NCBI GenBank assembly: GCA_030549775.1
Contig: CM060172.1
Location: 3,450,123 to 3,514,122, forward strand
Direction: 5' to 3'
Source of the DNA: Tamarix chinensis
Taxonomy: Eukaryota > Streptophyta > Magnoliopsida > Caryophyllales > Tamaricaceae
DNA: 64,000 bases
The notes beneath the pieces are model-generated. The model had not been told where the DNA came from and made no database searches. It worked only from the letters and a program-made list of their open reading frames with translations. The translations under genes and the position numbers were made by a program. This document shows positions 11,500-22,276 of this stretch, in pieces (positions within the stretch are counted from its first letter, which is position 1; each line of letters opens with the position of its first letter).

Positions 11500-11922
11500 T
11501 GCGAGGGTTTGCAAGGAGAAGGAAGGAGAGCAAGAGAACGAAAGTGCAGAGAGTCTGAAAATTTTGGCACGAAACAGAATCGAGCGAAATAAAAGTTTGA
11601 TTTTGGGGTTTTAATAACGGTTCTTGAGAGAACCGTTATTAAAACATCTTTTAATAACGGTTCTTCGAGGAACCGTCAGTAAAAGCTTCTGAATTTTGAC
11701 AACGGTTCTAATATGAACCGTTATTAAATCCTCTTTTAATAACGGTTTATATAAAACCGTTATTAAAACATTCGTCCAAATTTTAACGTTGCCCTTTTAA
11801 TAACGGTTTTTAACTAGAACCATTATCAAAACTTCTCGCCGATTAATTTTCACGCGTTTGACAACGGTTTTCGAACTATCGTTATTAATGTCCCGTTATT
11901 ATTTCCCGTGTTTGTAATAGTG
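11500..11922 (+). mobile_element. CACTA element, 3' terminal fragment
   Basis: This 423-bp fragment is nearly identical to 15800-16271, the right end of the CACTA element below. It ends GTGTTTGTAATAGTG and contains five to six copies of the TTTTAATAACGG / CCGTTATTAAAA inverted subterminal repeat. The left part of the element and its left TIR are absent, so no target duplication can be tested. It sits within the outer CL copy. Confidence 0.8.
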
Positions 11923-12579
11923 TCCCTCAAGTGGAATAGGAGCGTGCACCAAGACTGGTGTCTTATTAGGAAAGGGGTGCTAAGGCCTTTTTGTGGCTTA
12001 TATGCATTTTGTGATTCACATGCTATGTATCATATGTCTATCATTATTATTTATGTTATATACGATATGATGTGGAGTCCAGGTACGATCTTGGTTTGTT
12101 ATATGGCATGTGTTTTATTTATATATGATAATATGTGATAATCTGTGATAATATGTGATTTGGCCTTAAGACATGCATGTTAGGGTTCGCATGGTGTTAT
12201 TAATATTGCATGGTGTGAGGGTTTCACGTGACGATATTAACGTTGCATGGCAATATTAGGGTTGCATGGAAGTGTGGTACGTTGCATGGTAATATTAGGG
12301 TTGCATGGGAAGGTGGTACGTTGCATGGTAGTATTAGGGTTGCATGGAAGTGTGGTATGTTGCATGGGAGTTAGAGTTTGCATGGAATGGTGGCTTAAGT
12401 AGAGTTAGGGTTTGCATGGGAGTCGGGGTTGCATAGAAGTGTAGTTTACGTGGAGATAGGGTTTGCATGGGAGCTAGGGTTTGCATTAGAGCTAGGGTTT
12501 TGCATAGAGTTAGTCATGCATATTTGGGTATAAGTTTTGAATAAAATACTTAAGACATTAATCATTTAAAGTGGAAGAT

Positions 12580-12935
12580 TGTTGAGCCGGGTCCAGACCG
12601 ATCCACCGTCAGAAATAGTGGTTAGGACATGATGTCCTATGTGTAACCGATCCGCCGGTAGTAATAGTGGTGTGGACTTTGTCCCGCAAGTGACCGGCCC
12701 ACCGACAATAATAGTGGGGTGACTCAATCTTAACAAATATAAACCAGAGTTTGCCAACGTTTAAAAGATACTAATTACTTATAGTGGAACACCATGTGAG
12801 CAGGAACCAGACCGATCCACCGGTCAGAAATAGTCGTGTGGACTTTGTCCCGCAAGTGACCGATCCACCGTCGAATAATAGTGGTGTGGACCTTGTCCCG
12901 CAAGTGACCGGCCCACCGACAATAATAGTGGGGTG
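12580..12935. repeat. CL stem-loop repeat module (outer copy)
   Basis: Units with GACCGATCCACCGG and AATAGTGG alternate with short inverted repeats at 12624-12638 (AGGACATGATGTCCT), 12674-12684, 12840-12850 (both GGACTTTGTCC) and 12888-12898 (GGACCTTGTCC). This is the sense-strand counterpart of the module at 5789-6121. Confidence 0.8.
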
Positions 12936-14206
12936 TTCTTGTATTTACATGGATTGAAAAAGGCATGGTGTGAATTAAACTATGATAAGAGATTAATGAA
13001 ACGATTAATCTGGACTACAATTGGGCCTTTGTACAATTACCCGGTTGATCATATGCATTTATGAATATGCTCTTTTACGTCCTGCATGATTTATGTATTT
13101 ATGTGTTGGCCTTAGTGATCAAGTCACCTTACTCAGTACTGGACCTGTACTGATACTACCTTGGTTGATGGGTCCTGTGATGATCCACTGATAGTGGGGA
13201 GCAGACCTCTTGTGCAGGTTTAAGATCAGAGACTGTTTTGGGGTGGCAGGCCTGACTTGAGTGAGTAGGCAATCCGGAATTTGACTCATCGGGTTTTATC
13301 TTATTTAAATTTATTTCTATTTAGAAGTTACAAGTGTTATTTGAAACTTCAAGGATATTGTAATTAACTCTTAATTTCTCGTACTCTGATTTTGTGTATG
13401 ATCTTTCGAATCCTTTTATGAATTGTTAATTTGAATTTAACGTAAATATTTTCTTTAGCCTTAGCACTTGGTACTGGAACGGTTGGAGAGAACCGATCTG
13501 GTAGTAAGTGTGGCGGTAACATTCCCAGAATTCACAGGTTTTAAGTGTTTTTATCTTAATTGCTTCCGTTTTAAAAAAAATTAGTGAATTTTGGGGTGTT
13601 ACAAATTTATAGCTTTAATCATGTTTGAAAACTCTTAGATGTATTATCTTTGAGCAAATTAATTGATTGGTTAAGCTAAAATGATCAACTAGTTCCTAGA
13701 ATAATCAACTAGGGTATCTCTGGTAAATTTTGGTTGCTATCTATTTAAACCCATTGAGTGGAAGTGCCTAACCAATTAGATAATTGTTAGAATAGTTAGT
13801 TAGTTAACTCAACCAATCAACTAGTTCTTTAGTGATGATTCTAGGTGGTATCTTTTTAAACCCATCGACTGATTTTTCAAAACCAATCAATTGGTCTTAG
13901 AGTAGTTGACTGGTTTAATCAATTGATTTATTGGTTTTGAAAGGAACTATGGTGTTTGGATAAGCCAAACTAATCAATTGGTATATCCAAATTGATCAAC
14001 TGATTTGACTAGAGAGTGTTATTCTTGTTCCTTTTAAGCTTATTATGGTTTCATATTTAATATTATGGTATAACATGATTTATTAAAGATGAGAACACGT
14101 ATCTTAGCATGAATTAACTAACATATCAAATGATTTAGTTAGAATACAAGTCATGGTATTATCATTAAGTGCCTTTAGAGGATTTTAATGAGTAAATTGG
14201 TGTAAA

Positions 14207-16271
14207 CACTACCACGGAAAGGGGTTTTAATAACGGTTATTTTATAGTTTTAATAACGGTTTTCAACCGTTATTGAATCGCCCGTTATTAAATCTTTAAT
14301 AACGGTTCATAACCGTCATGAAAAATACACAAAAACCCGCGAATATGTGCGTAAACTTCATATTTAATAACGGTTTTTAAGTAAAAACCGTTATTAAAAC
14401 TCCAGTTTTTAATAACGGTTCTGATGAAAACCGTTATTAAAAAGTGGAGTTTTAATAACGGTTTTAGAAGAACCGTTATTAAAACCTACATTTTAATAAC
14501 GGTTTTTATAAGAACCGTTATTAAAACTCCACTTTTTTTTTTGCAGTTTTGTTCCTGCCCACATACACAGTTACCAAATCTGTATGTTAAAACAATTACC
14601 AAATCTGCAATGTAAAACAACATCAATTCATACCAAATCTGCAATCACACCATAATTTCAATCAATCTATAATTGGTATGCATGTCTCAATACACCAACT
14701 ATACTTGCAATAAAATTAGTGGGCATACCACAACTTGGTAGCTCTACACCCCAAAGTAAAGAGTTCACATATCTAGGCTGGTAGACGAAATACAAACCTA
14801 AAAATGCATGGCTTGGATCTATGTTGACCAATCTATTCTAGACTATAAGATCCATTGCTCGTTTTCTTCACTTGAACCCTTAAAAACTTCAATTTCATCA
14901 TCATCATCATCATCTAAGTTCCTTTGTCTCGAACATCTTCAATTTTGGAGGTACCTAAAGCTCTTATCTCATCCATAATTATAATAGAGGATAAAGAGAT
15001 AAACAATAGAGGAAAAACAATTCTGATAAAAGTAAAAACTAAAATAAATGAAAACATGTATTACCCTACATACAAAATAATACAAAGGTAGGCAAAATAT
15101 GTTACCACTATAATCAAGAGGTTATATAACACCATCATACCCTAAATTAAAGGTTCAATTTGTAAAAAGGCCCTAAAAAGGTTGTATCACAAAAAAACCT
15201 AAATTTAGAGGCCAAAACAGCCTTTTTTGGGGTACGATATTGGCCAAACCGGCTTCGCCGATTGACACGTCGTAGATCTCGAAAAAATACCCAAAATAGC
15301 CTCCTAGATCACCTAAATCCGAGGTCGCATGAAAAAGTTATGACCCTCCAAAGTTTACAGTTGAATCTAGCTCTAAATAACATCAATAATGTCTTCTCTT
15401 TTGTTTATTATGGTTGTAGCTCTAAATAATGTTGAATCTATATTCTCCATACAAACAAATACAACAATAATATGTAAAGCTCTCGGCCAACACATGCATT
15501 TGTTAATATATAACAATAACGTAACAAATTCAACAACAAACAGCAAAATTTTCAGCCAACACATTCAACAACACATTTTCGAACGAAACCCTGGCGACAT
15601 GCATTTATATAAGTAGATAAAAAGTTACGAGAGGAAGAACAAACACGACGGTCAGAATGTTGAGAGAGGCAAGGGCTTCAAACACGACGGAGGATGAAGG
15701 TGCAAGTGCCAGCTAGCTTCGGAACAATGGCAGAGGTGTGGCGGTGCGAGGGTTTCCTTTACTTGAGAGGAGCCTGGTGGTGCGAGTTGGCGGTGCGAGT
15801 TGGCGGTGCGAGGGTTTGTAAGGAGAAGGAAGGAGAGCAAGAGAACGAAAGTGCAGAGATTCTGAAAATTTTGGCACGAAACAGAACCGAGCGAGAAATA
15901 AAAGTTTGATTTTGGGGTTTTAATAACGGTTCCTGAGAGAACCGTTATTAAAACATCTTTTAATAACGGTTCCTGAGAGAACCGTTATTAAAACATCTTT
16001 TAATAACGGTTCCTGGAAGAACCGTCATTAAAAGCTTCTGACTTTTGACAACGGTTCTAATATGAACCGTTATTAAATCCTCTTTTAATAACGGTTTATA
16101 TAAAACCGTTATTAAAACATCTGTCCAAATTTTAACGTTGCCCTTTTAATAACGGTTTTTAACTAGAACCGTTATCAAAACTTCCCGCCGATTAATTTTC
16201 ACGCGTTTGACAACGGTTTTCGAACTACCGTTATTAATGTCCCGTTATTATTTCCCGTGTTTGTAGTAGTG
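14207..16271. mobile_element. Non-autonomous CACTA transposon (2065 bp, TSD AAA)
   Basis: It is bounded by CACTA at 14207 and TAGTG at 16271, with 3-bp target repeats AAA at 14204-14206 and 16272-16274, the size expected for CACTA elements. The right terminus is CACTACTACAAACACGGG read inwards; the left is degraded (CACTACCACGGAAAGGGG). Both subterminal regions (14225-14530 and 15915-16255) are packed with TTTTAATAACGGTT...AACCGTTATTAAAA inverted repeats, the likely transposase-binding sites. The 14540-15690 interior encodes no transposase that I can recognise, so mobility would need an enzyme from elsewhere. Removing it rejoins the T1 LTR, which confirms the insertion. A fragment of the same family is at 11500-11922. 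Confidence 0.9.
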
Positions 16272-17473
16272 AAATAAACTATGTTGATGCTATTAAATGA
16301 TATAATCTATATTCTTAGCATAAGTTTATTAACTCAATGGATGGGTTAAACTTAGTTATGTACTAATGGAATTTCCAACACATGTTTTGGATGGTAATGG
16401 TGGCTAAGTTGGAAAAGTTATGCGGATGTGTTTCCTTATTTTTTTTTGTGGGTCTTATGATATAACATAACCTCATAGAATAAAATAGTAATCACTTAAA
16501 ATAAAACATGATCGATCAGGAAATGGGTTTAGATTACCCGATCCTCAATTATCTACTAGGGATTATTCTATCTTTGGGCATTTATGGTACCTTTGAGCTT
16601 TCCTTCAATTGGGATCCTAGTAGAAACCGGTGCTTTGCCTATTCTAAATGCTAATGATGTACTAGGGGTATTAATAATAAAGGTTCTAGTCAACTAGGTG
16701 GTTTATTTGGCTTCATCCAAGACTATATGTCCATTGGTGGTTACTTGGTTTTGGCCAGACTTTATGTCCATGAGTAATTACTTAGCTTGAGCCAGAATTT
16801 ATGTCCTTGGTTTGGTGTGACTTTCATCATATTGAGAGACCATGGAATGGTAATATAGCCTATTTCTCAAAAAGGAATAATGGATTATAAATAAATAACC
16901 TTATGGATTACATACACCTGGAATATGGATCCAATAGGTGATTTATGTAAGTAGATTGTAGAAACCCTAGTAAGTTTCTTGAATAAAGTGCTTACATGAT
17001 TATATGTTTCTATCCTTGGTGTGGAAATCCTGATAAAAATCATGATGAGTTAAGATTTTTCTAAGTTTGGTATGGTGTAAAAATCTAATGCATTTTATGA
17101 CTATGACAACGTATAAAATCTAACTATATCGTGTAAGCATGATAAGGTGTTACAACATAATCTCTATATGTATATTGGCCTTGCATGATTGTGACTAATT
17201 TTAAGGTGGTAACTTAGCCTACTTAGTATATTGCATGCTGATGTGTCCATTTTTTTCAATCACCTACTCAATTCCACAAGTAGAGGACCATGTACAGGGT
17301 TTTTAGGGTGTCTAATAATAATCCTACCTTGTGTTTGGCTTGGGGTATGAGAAGGTGGACATTAGGAAATCCTTTAGTAAATACTTAAGGGACCAAAGTT
17401 TTAGCTGGGCCCTACTATTTGTTTATTTCTAATGGATTTCAATATTATTAGTTTACTATCTATCTTATGTTTT

Positions 17474-18250
17474 TGATAATAACCTTTAATGAGGATGAAG
17501 ATTAGTATGAGTATATTTATATTTAGGATCATTTTGGCTTGGATTTGTGAAGAAGAAGTATAAACATGTAAGCAAGAACTCAAAATGAATGTAATAAGAA
17601 TTCAAATAAATCAACAAGATTAAAAAAAATCTAATTTGAATATCACCAATCTAAGATTATTCCAAATATTTTTATAGAATGGGTATTCAATCACAATGAG
17701 AGAATTAACCAAGTAAGTTACTTGTGTTATATTTAAATAACAAAATCAACTAACATATTACAATATGTCAACAGAGATGCTTTATATAAGAGTTTAGGAT
17801 ATTGCTAAATGGTACACTAATTTAGCCGCATGATACACAAATGACTAACTAGCACATACCTAGTATTACAATGTATTTATATCCTATATAATACATGGCT
17901 CAACAAGACTATTACAAACAAAGTAAGCTAAGATTATATGGAAATAATTTACAAGAATCCTAATCAAAATAATGATTTTGAATTTGAAAGGTTGACTAGG
18001 TATTCTTGACTTTGACTTTCATGCACAATAGCTTCCTTTGTAATAGCTTGTAACATGTGAAAATCTAAGAATCTTAACTTCTCATATGAATCGATCTTCT
18101 TTATGCAAATATGTTACATACCTGCAAGAATGACTTAAAGCAATACCATTAAGGTTAGTCAAATCATTATCATCAAAGACAAAGATTGGCTCCTAAACTA
18201 AGTATGCCAAATCAATACCTTGAGGATCATCTATGGATGCTCCTGCATCA
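17474..18250 (-). repeat. 3' LTR of the deletion-derivative element
   Basis: This is about 777 bp and a direct repeat of 19935-20715 with many substitutions. Minus-strand TATA candidate GGATATAAATACAT is at 17871-17884. The integrase reading frame continues into this LTR (18250 down to 18193), so the LTR U3 end doubles as the 3' end of pol. Confidence 0.85.
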
Positions 18251-19577
18251 TTCTCCCCAAGATGAGAATAATTTATCCTCAAATTGAAATCATTAAAATA
18301 AGGAGACAAATCAGCCATATTAAATGTCCTTGAAACATTGTCATATGATTCATATAGCAGAAGTTTGTAAGCATTATCCCCAAATTTTCTAAGGATTTTA
18401 AACGGTCCATCCACTTGTCAAATTATATTATTTTTCCTTAGGTTTGGAAATCTTTCTTTGCATAAATGTAACCACACTAAATCACCTAGAGAATATTCCT
18501 ATTAACTATGATGACTATTAACTTTTTTTTTTGACATTTTTCATTAGCTCTTTCTATGCTACCCTTTATTTGTTGATGAAGCTTTTGGAAGAATTTAACT
18601 CGTTTCTTAGAATCATAATTCTTAAGTTCACCTTTCCTTAAGGGTATCATATTGACTGGTATATAAGGATTCACCCCATACACAATTTAAAATGGACTTG
18701 CATGTGTAACACTTAGAGGACTACGATTATAAGCAGACTTTTCATGAGCTAATTTAATATCCCAATTTCTAGTACTTTCACTCATGAATCCTCTTAAAAA
18801 TGTGCCAAGAATACGGTTAGTAACTTCAATTTTTCCATCAATTTATGGATGATGTGAAGTACTAAATAATAACTTCATGCTTAACATGTACCACAATATT
18901 TTTTTTTGAAATAATTAAGAAAATTGGCATCCCTATCTGAAACAATACTTCTAGATATGCCATGAAATCTTACAATTTCCTTAAAAATATAAGTTAGAAA
19001 TATGCATAGCATCATCGGTCTTATGGTAAAGAATAAAATGATCCATCTTAGAAAACCTATCCACCATGACCATAATAGAATCCTTACCTTTTTGCGTTCT
19101 AGGCAACCCTAAGATGAAGTCCATGTTAACCCCTTCCCATGGTTGACTAGGTACAATGGTGTATATAAACCTTTGTAAAAGATACTCTTATTTTTTTTAC
19201 AAGTAACACATCAGTTTTTTATAATCTGTACTTTTATCATGCACGGTCAATAGAATTTTTTTTGTAATATTTATAAAGTATTTTTAGCACCAAAATGGCC
19301 TTCAATATCTCCTTCATGTACCTCCTTGATAAGTAAATCTCTTATACTTGATTTTGGTACATAAAGTTTATTAAGTTTAAATTAAAAAACCATCTTAGAT
19401 AGAATAATTACCATGAATTTCATTTTCTTTACACAATTGATGTTCTTCATGAAAGTCTTCATCATCAGGATACATCTCTTTTAACATGTTAAATCCTAAT
19501 AATTGCGCGTCTAGCAAGATACGTAAGACATATCTCTTAGAAAGAAGAGGTAATTCATTAGATTCCTTAACGTTCAA
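18193..19577 (-). pseudogene. Partial pol: RNase H end and integrase, broken
   Basis: Reading the minus strand from 19577, the first segment (19577-19395) is the linker after RNase H, with YVLRILLDAQLLGF and a following D-x-D acidic stretch. Next come a degraded H2C2 zinc-binding region (about 19390-19200) and the integrase core, where [13 protein letters not shown] (about 19125) holds the first catalytic Asp, SDRDANF the second (about 18950) and a KIEVTNR segment (about 18830) the Glu. The C-terminal part has YGVNPYIPVNMIPL (18683 downwards) and GPFKILRKFGDNAYKLLL (18414 downwards), then a GENDAGAS tail running into the LTR. Frameshifts and stops separate these pieces, so no full enzyme can be made. 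The motifs are those of plant Ty3/gypsy integrases. Confidence 0.85.
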
Positions 19578-19917
19578 GCCTAAAGAGAATAGATTGAAGA
19601 TGTGAACACTCGGTTGAAGATCTGCTACCCTTGGGTTGAATATATACTATACCCTTCAAATATCTTAAAACTTTGAAGCTGAAGATTTGAAGACCAAGTT
19701 GAATATACACTAATCTATTCGACTATCTTTAAACTTGAGATTGAAGATACACTAACCCATTCAGTTTCATGATGGAAAACACTCATGCATGGATATGGAT
19801 GGGAGGAGAAAATGATGGAAGAAATCATATGTGAAAGAAGGAGAAGAAGAAGGGAGTTTCAAAAGAAATAGAATGAGGGAAGAAATTAATGTGTCAAAGT
19901 AACCAAAGCTAAAATGT
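19578..19917 (-). other. 5' leader of the deletion-derivative element
   Basis: Non-coding sequence between the primer site and the deletion junction, with repeated TTGAAGAT-type words. The junction with the RNase H end lies near 19580. No gene seen. Confidence 0.5.
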
Positions 19918-19934
19918 GGCTTTGATACCAAAGT
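19918..19934 (-). promoter_or_regulatory. Primer binding site, initiator tRNA-Met type
   Basis: The minus strand reads ACTTTGGTATCAAAGCC just inside the LTR end at 19935. The canonical plant tRNA-iMet primer site is TGGTATCAGAGCC, with one mismatch. This marks 19935-20715 as the 5' LTR. Confidence 0.85.
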
Positions 19935-20715
19935 TGGCACGAATCTTCAATGAGGAGGAAGATTAGTGTGTATTTAGTTAGATTTAGGATCGTTTTGGCT
20001 TGGATTTATGAAGAAGAAGTAAAAATATTCAAGCAAGAACTAAAAAAGAATGCAACAAGAATTAACATAATTCAACAAGATTCAAAGAAATACAATTTTA
20101 ATATCACCAATCTAAGATCATTCCAAATAGTCTTAGAATGGGTATTTAATCACAAAGAGATAATTAACCAAGTAATTTACTCGTGTTATATTTTAATGTC
20201 AAAATTAGCCAACCTATTACAATATGCTGACACAAATGCATTATATAGGAGTTTAGGACATTAATAACTAGCACACTAATTTACCTACATGACACACAAA
20301 TGGATAACTAGCACATAGCTAGTACTACAATATATTTATATCCTATATAATACATAGCTCAACAAGAATATTACAAATAAAGTAAGATAATATTACATGA
20401 TTTTTTTTACAAGAATCCTAATCAAAATAATGATTTTGACTTTAAAAGGTTGTCTAGGTCTTCTTGACTTTGACTTTCATGTACAATAGCTTCCTTCATA
20501 ATAGCTTGTAACTTGCCAAAATCTTAAGTATCTTGAATTCTTATATGAATTGATCTTCTTCCTATAAATATGTTACATACATGCAAGAATGGCTTAAAGC
20601 AATATCATTAAGGTTAGCCAAAGCATTGTTATCAAAGATAAACAATGTGATTAGCTCCAAAACTAAGCATACCAAATCATCAGTTTAAGGATCTTCTATG
20701 GATGCTCCTATATCA
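19935..20715 (-). repeat. 5' LTR of the deletion-derivative element
   Basis: This is about 781 bp and a direct repeat of 17474-18250. Minus-strand TATA candidate GGATATAAATATATT is at 20330-20343. Ends are TGATATAGG (minus-strand start) and CGTGCCA. Confidence 0.85.
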
Positions 20716-20981
20716 TGAGTTCAAATGTTTTGGGAACTGACATAGTATTGGGTGTAGATGCTTAATTATGTTATGCCTATAATATATTTTGTGCAATTTG
20801 TTTCTCATAATTAGATTGGTTGTTTTCTTAGCCTTGTATCTAACATTGGGCAAGTAATGAACTTTTATCTTGTGTTATGTCTGGAGGAAAAACCCCATTT
20901 TCCCTAGATTTGTTTGTTAATTTACAATTGCGTAGTGTTTTAAAAATAATTTTTTTTATAATAAAAAATGAGGATGTTAAA

Positions 20982-21605
20982 TTATGTGGTTAAGTGTAAG
21001 CATGTATTATGTATGCTTCATTCTCAAAATGATATAATATTTATATGAATGGATTTTCAAGAGTTACCTTAGAGTTTTGTTATCTTTTTTTTTTTTATGA
21101 ATTATCAATTATATTATCAACATGATGTTGTATGATGTGATAACATGTTTTGTGTGAATTATGCTTATAGGAGATAATTAGGTCTTACTTAATACACTAT
21201 TTATATAGATATAACACCGTTTAAATTTATATAGGTTTATTGTGTCTTTGTTATTTGAGGATGAGGGTGTTATCATTGGTTGATTCAATAAGTACTTGAT
21301 TTTATATCCTTATGATCCTTCATTCTATGTATTTATTTTTCTCGTATTGAGATTTTTATATCTTTTTATCTTGTATTTATGTTATGTATTATTTTTTAAG
21401 TCTTGTATTGAACTCAAGTTAGGTGATAATTACACATGATTTTTGGGATATTAGCTTACTTTTTAGCCTTACACCTGACATAGGTTAAGTATTGATTGTT
21501 CCTCTTATATATTAGATGTGGTAGTAAACCCCTATATTTCCTATACATCTTCCACAAAAATGTCTTGTTAAATTAAAAAAAAAGTTTTAAATATAGGGTA
21601 TTACA
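20982..21605 (+). mobile_element. Tekay-like LTR 3'-end fragment
   Basis: The last 250 bp resemble the closing block of T1/TekB LTRs: a CTTAC...TAGCCTTACACCTGACATAGG stretch, a TTAGATGTGGTAGTAA segment and the terminal TATAGGGTATTACA at 21605. The upstream part is AT-rich and not assignable. No open frame. Confidence 0.5.
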
Positions 21606-22276
21606 AGAATACATGAGAGAAAGAGGTTGGAGAAACATACAGAGAAGAAAGGGGAAGAGAAAGAAAAGAAGGGTGGTAATTGGAGAATGTTTTTGTTTTT
21701 TAATAAAAAAAAGGTGTGTGGGCTTCTAAATATAAGCTTCTAGGAATATTTCTATTTTTTTGTGGTATGTGAATATTGTTTGATGAATAATTGTTTTTTT
21801 TTCTAAGATTGGCGTGTGTGATTATTTTTGGGAGATGATTTATAATATATCTAATATTTTTCATAAATTAAGCGATAAGTGGAACAAGAGGGTAATTTAT
21901 GAATAACTCTAGTGTTAGACTAGAATAGGGATTTAATCGAGTAGCCTTATAATGGCCTCTGAGGTATAATTTGTGGTGGATATACTCCTTTTTTGTGATT
22001 GTGTTATAGCTACTGAGCATTAGAGAGGCATAATTCTCTACTCTATAGGTAATCTATAAGCCCTATAGAGGGTATCAATACTTACAAGTTAAGATGTCCT
22101 CAATGAATGTTGATCATAGTCTGTAGTGTTATGGATGTGGTTTCCTTGGCCCCCATGCCTTATTTAGAGTTTTGTTTGACAAAAGGGATAATGGTATAGA
22201 TATGGGTTTTTTAGCCACCATACCTTAGATAAGAATAATATTATATTTTGGAAATAGATAAATGAATCAAACTATA
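21606..22276. other. Unassigned AT-rich sequence with weak LTR similarity
   Basis: No gene. A purine-rich start (21610-21690) is followed by AT-rich sequence. The part at about 21890-22260 has words seen in T1 LTRs (GAGGGTATCAATACTTACAAG) but no ends or target repeats. Confidence 0.4.

Larger units (their letters stand above)
4606..13603 (+). mobile_element. CL-family long LTR, outer copy, split by inner copy
   Basis: This plus-strand CL copy begins TGAAATGCCCC at 4606 and ends GGGGTGTTACA at 13603. It is interrupted at 5148/9711 by the inverted inner copy and carries a CACTA fragment at 11500-11922. Without those it is about 4.0 kb. Orientation is taken from the TATA box at 10157 and from the terminal GGGGTGTTACA shared with T1 and TekB LTRs of known direction. 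No gag or pol is present, so it behaves as a solo LTR. The flanking 5-mers (GTAAA and AATTT) do not match, so a target duplication is not demonstrated. Confidence 0.75.
17474..20715 (-). mobile_element. Ty3/gypsy LTR element with large internal deletion
   Basis: The element has two direct LTRs of about 780 bp (17474-18250 and 19935-20715), a tRNA-Met primer site next to the right LTR and a purine tract (CTTGGGGAGAA, minus strand) next to the left LTR, which fixes the minus orientation. Only 1.68 kb separates the LTRs. It holds a 5' leader joined directly to the RNase H-integrase junction, so gag, protease, reverse transcriptase and most of RNase H have been deleted. A clear 5-bp target duplication is not found (GTTTT before, TGAGT after). 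Inserted in the T1 LTR. Confidence 0.85.
13604..20981 (+). mobile_element. T1 Tekay-like LTR, second copy with two insertions
   Basis: The copy is collinear with 2442-4314 and TekB 54880-56828 once the insertions at 14207-16271 and 17474-20715 are removed. Shared landmarks are the GACTAGTT-type motifs at 13655-14000, the GTGCCTTT...GGATCC block at 16550-16620, repeated TTATGTCCATTGGTGG units at 16720-16810, and the closing block ending GAGGATGTTAAA at 20981 (degraded GTGTTACA). Its start is missing: the sequence beginning at 13604 corresponds to the middle of a T1 LTR. No coding sequence of its own is present. Confidence 0.65.

Noticed and set aside
4606..13603. Long inverted repeat as a single foldback transposon
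   Set aside because: The perfect AGTTT target repeat at 5144-5148 and 9706-9710 shows that one LTR was inserted into another of the same family.
14225..16255. CRISPR-like regularly spaced palindromic repeats
   Set aside because: The TTAATAACGGTT hairpins are CACTA subterminal repeats confined to both ends of an element with TSD AAA; spacers are not regular, and the context is a plant genome.
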